Shown: one piece after another, positions 63,542 through 64,000 of the stretch
Layout: every line of letters begins with the position of its first letter
Numbering within the stretch: position 1 is the stretch's first letter
Assembly (NCBI RefSeq): GCF_000208745.1
Contig: NC_030853.1
Coordinates: 727,948-791,947 of the forward strand
Direction of reading: 5' to 3'
DNA length: 64,000 nucleotides
Origin: Theobroma cacao
Lineage: Eukaryota > Streptophyta > Magnoliopsida > Malvales > Malvaceae
Position numbers and translations under genes: made by a program
Notes under the pieces: model-generated
Database searches by the model: none
The model's input: the letters and a program-made list of their open reading frames with translations, nothing else
Told to the model about the DNA's origin: nothing

Positions 63542-64000
63542 TAGGGTTGTCAACAGGTAAGGTACCCTATAATTTCGAGATACCTGAACCCTAATCCTAT
63601 AAAAAAATTAACTACCCTAACCCTATTAATTATCCTAATAATTTTAAAAATTACTACCCTAACCCTAACGCTATTATATTTTTACTACCCTATAATTACC
63701 CTAACCCATTTAAAAACTCGATTAGATTAAAAAATTATTAAAATTTTCTTCATTGGTTTTCCAATTACCCGAACCCAAATACATAATTTATACAATAATA
63801 ATTATATTCTTTATAAATGAACATAATATATAATATAAAGTGTGTGTGTTAAAAGACATTACAAGTTATATACTATAAAGTGTGTATATATATTACAATT
63901 AATAATTTTATAAGTTATAATTTTATAATGATAACACAAAATAAAAAATAAATAAATTTATATGTTCTCAAAGTAGCTAGTAAGAATTCTGACATAAAAT
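63542..64000. mobile_element. hAT-like element terminus, running off the window
   Basis: It starts TAGGGTTGTCAACAGGT directly at the end of the B3 pseudogene, with GGTACCC and ACCTGAACCC soon after. This TAGGG(G)TGTCAAC...GGGTACCC pattern is typical of one group of plant hAT ends. Repeated TACCCTAACCCTA motifs follow to about 63770, then AT-rich sequence. The other end and target duplication lie outside, so the call rests on one terminus. Confidence 0.55.

Noticed and set aside
63542..63770. ACCCTAA-rich stretch as a true interstitial telomere
   Set aside because: Units are irregular, mixed with GGTACCC motifs and preceded by a hAT-type terminus, so a transposon end explains it better.

Overview
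This is nuclear DNA from a flowering plant, very probably a woody rosid eudicot; I cannot name the species. The evidence is AT-rich sequence, genes with many GT-AG introns, plant-only gene families (a DRM-type DNA methyltransferase, an R2R3-MYB, a B3-domain protein, an MBOAT wax synthase) and dense Copia, Gypsy, LINE and hAT debris. I found no rRNA, tRNA, CRISPR array or bacterial-style operon.

Gene-rich left end (1-20,600), all on the + strand. A complete DRM2-like de novo methyltransferase (945-5998, 11 coding exons, 637 aa) has three UBA domains and the permuted methyltransferase motif order VI-IX-X-I-IV. It is followed by a complete DEAD-box RNA helicase (8563-13079, 8 coding exons, 771 aa) with an N-terminal WW domain and an RS/RGG-rich tail. 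After about 5 kb of AT-rich repeats comes an R2R3-MYB gene (18180-20553, 3 exons, 458 aa) of the MYB98/MYB118 type.

Mobile-element middle (21,000-40,300). This is a nested mosaic: a LINE 3' half on the minus strand; a hAT-like insertion with an 8-bp target duplication; two direct copies of another LINE 3' region, one split by a Copia fragment; and, between them, a displaced piece of the MYB gene (intron 2 plus the start of exon 3). Then follow a full-length but decayed Copia element (28317-33883, TSD AAAAT) and a minus-strand Gypsy chromovirus-type element (34696-40027) that has lost its reverse-transcriptase active site by internal deletion.

Right half (40,300-64,000). A short intact B3-domain gene (41763-42191) is followed by minisatellites, hAT, Copia and LINE remnants, a probable 2.7-kb solo LTR (49385-52126), a wax synthase gene broken by a single frameshift (53359-54394) and a second full-length Copia with unequal LTRs (56066-61483, TSD GTTTC). 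Near the right edge lies a pseudogene copy of the B3 gene (63131-63540), abutted by a hAT-like terminus that runs out of the window.

The cellular genes do not form a pathway; they are independent neighbours. The strongest leads are the duplicated MYB fragment, the B3 gene/pseudogene pair, the frameshifted wax synthase, a dispersed family of AT-rich elements with long inverted ends, and a possible poison exon in the helicase. I did not see a convincingly new molecular system. All gene models were assembled by eye from splice sites and reading frame and have not been checked against transcripts.
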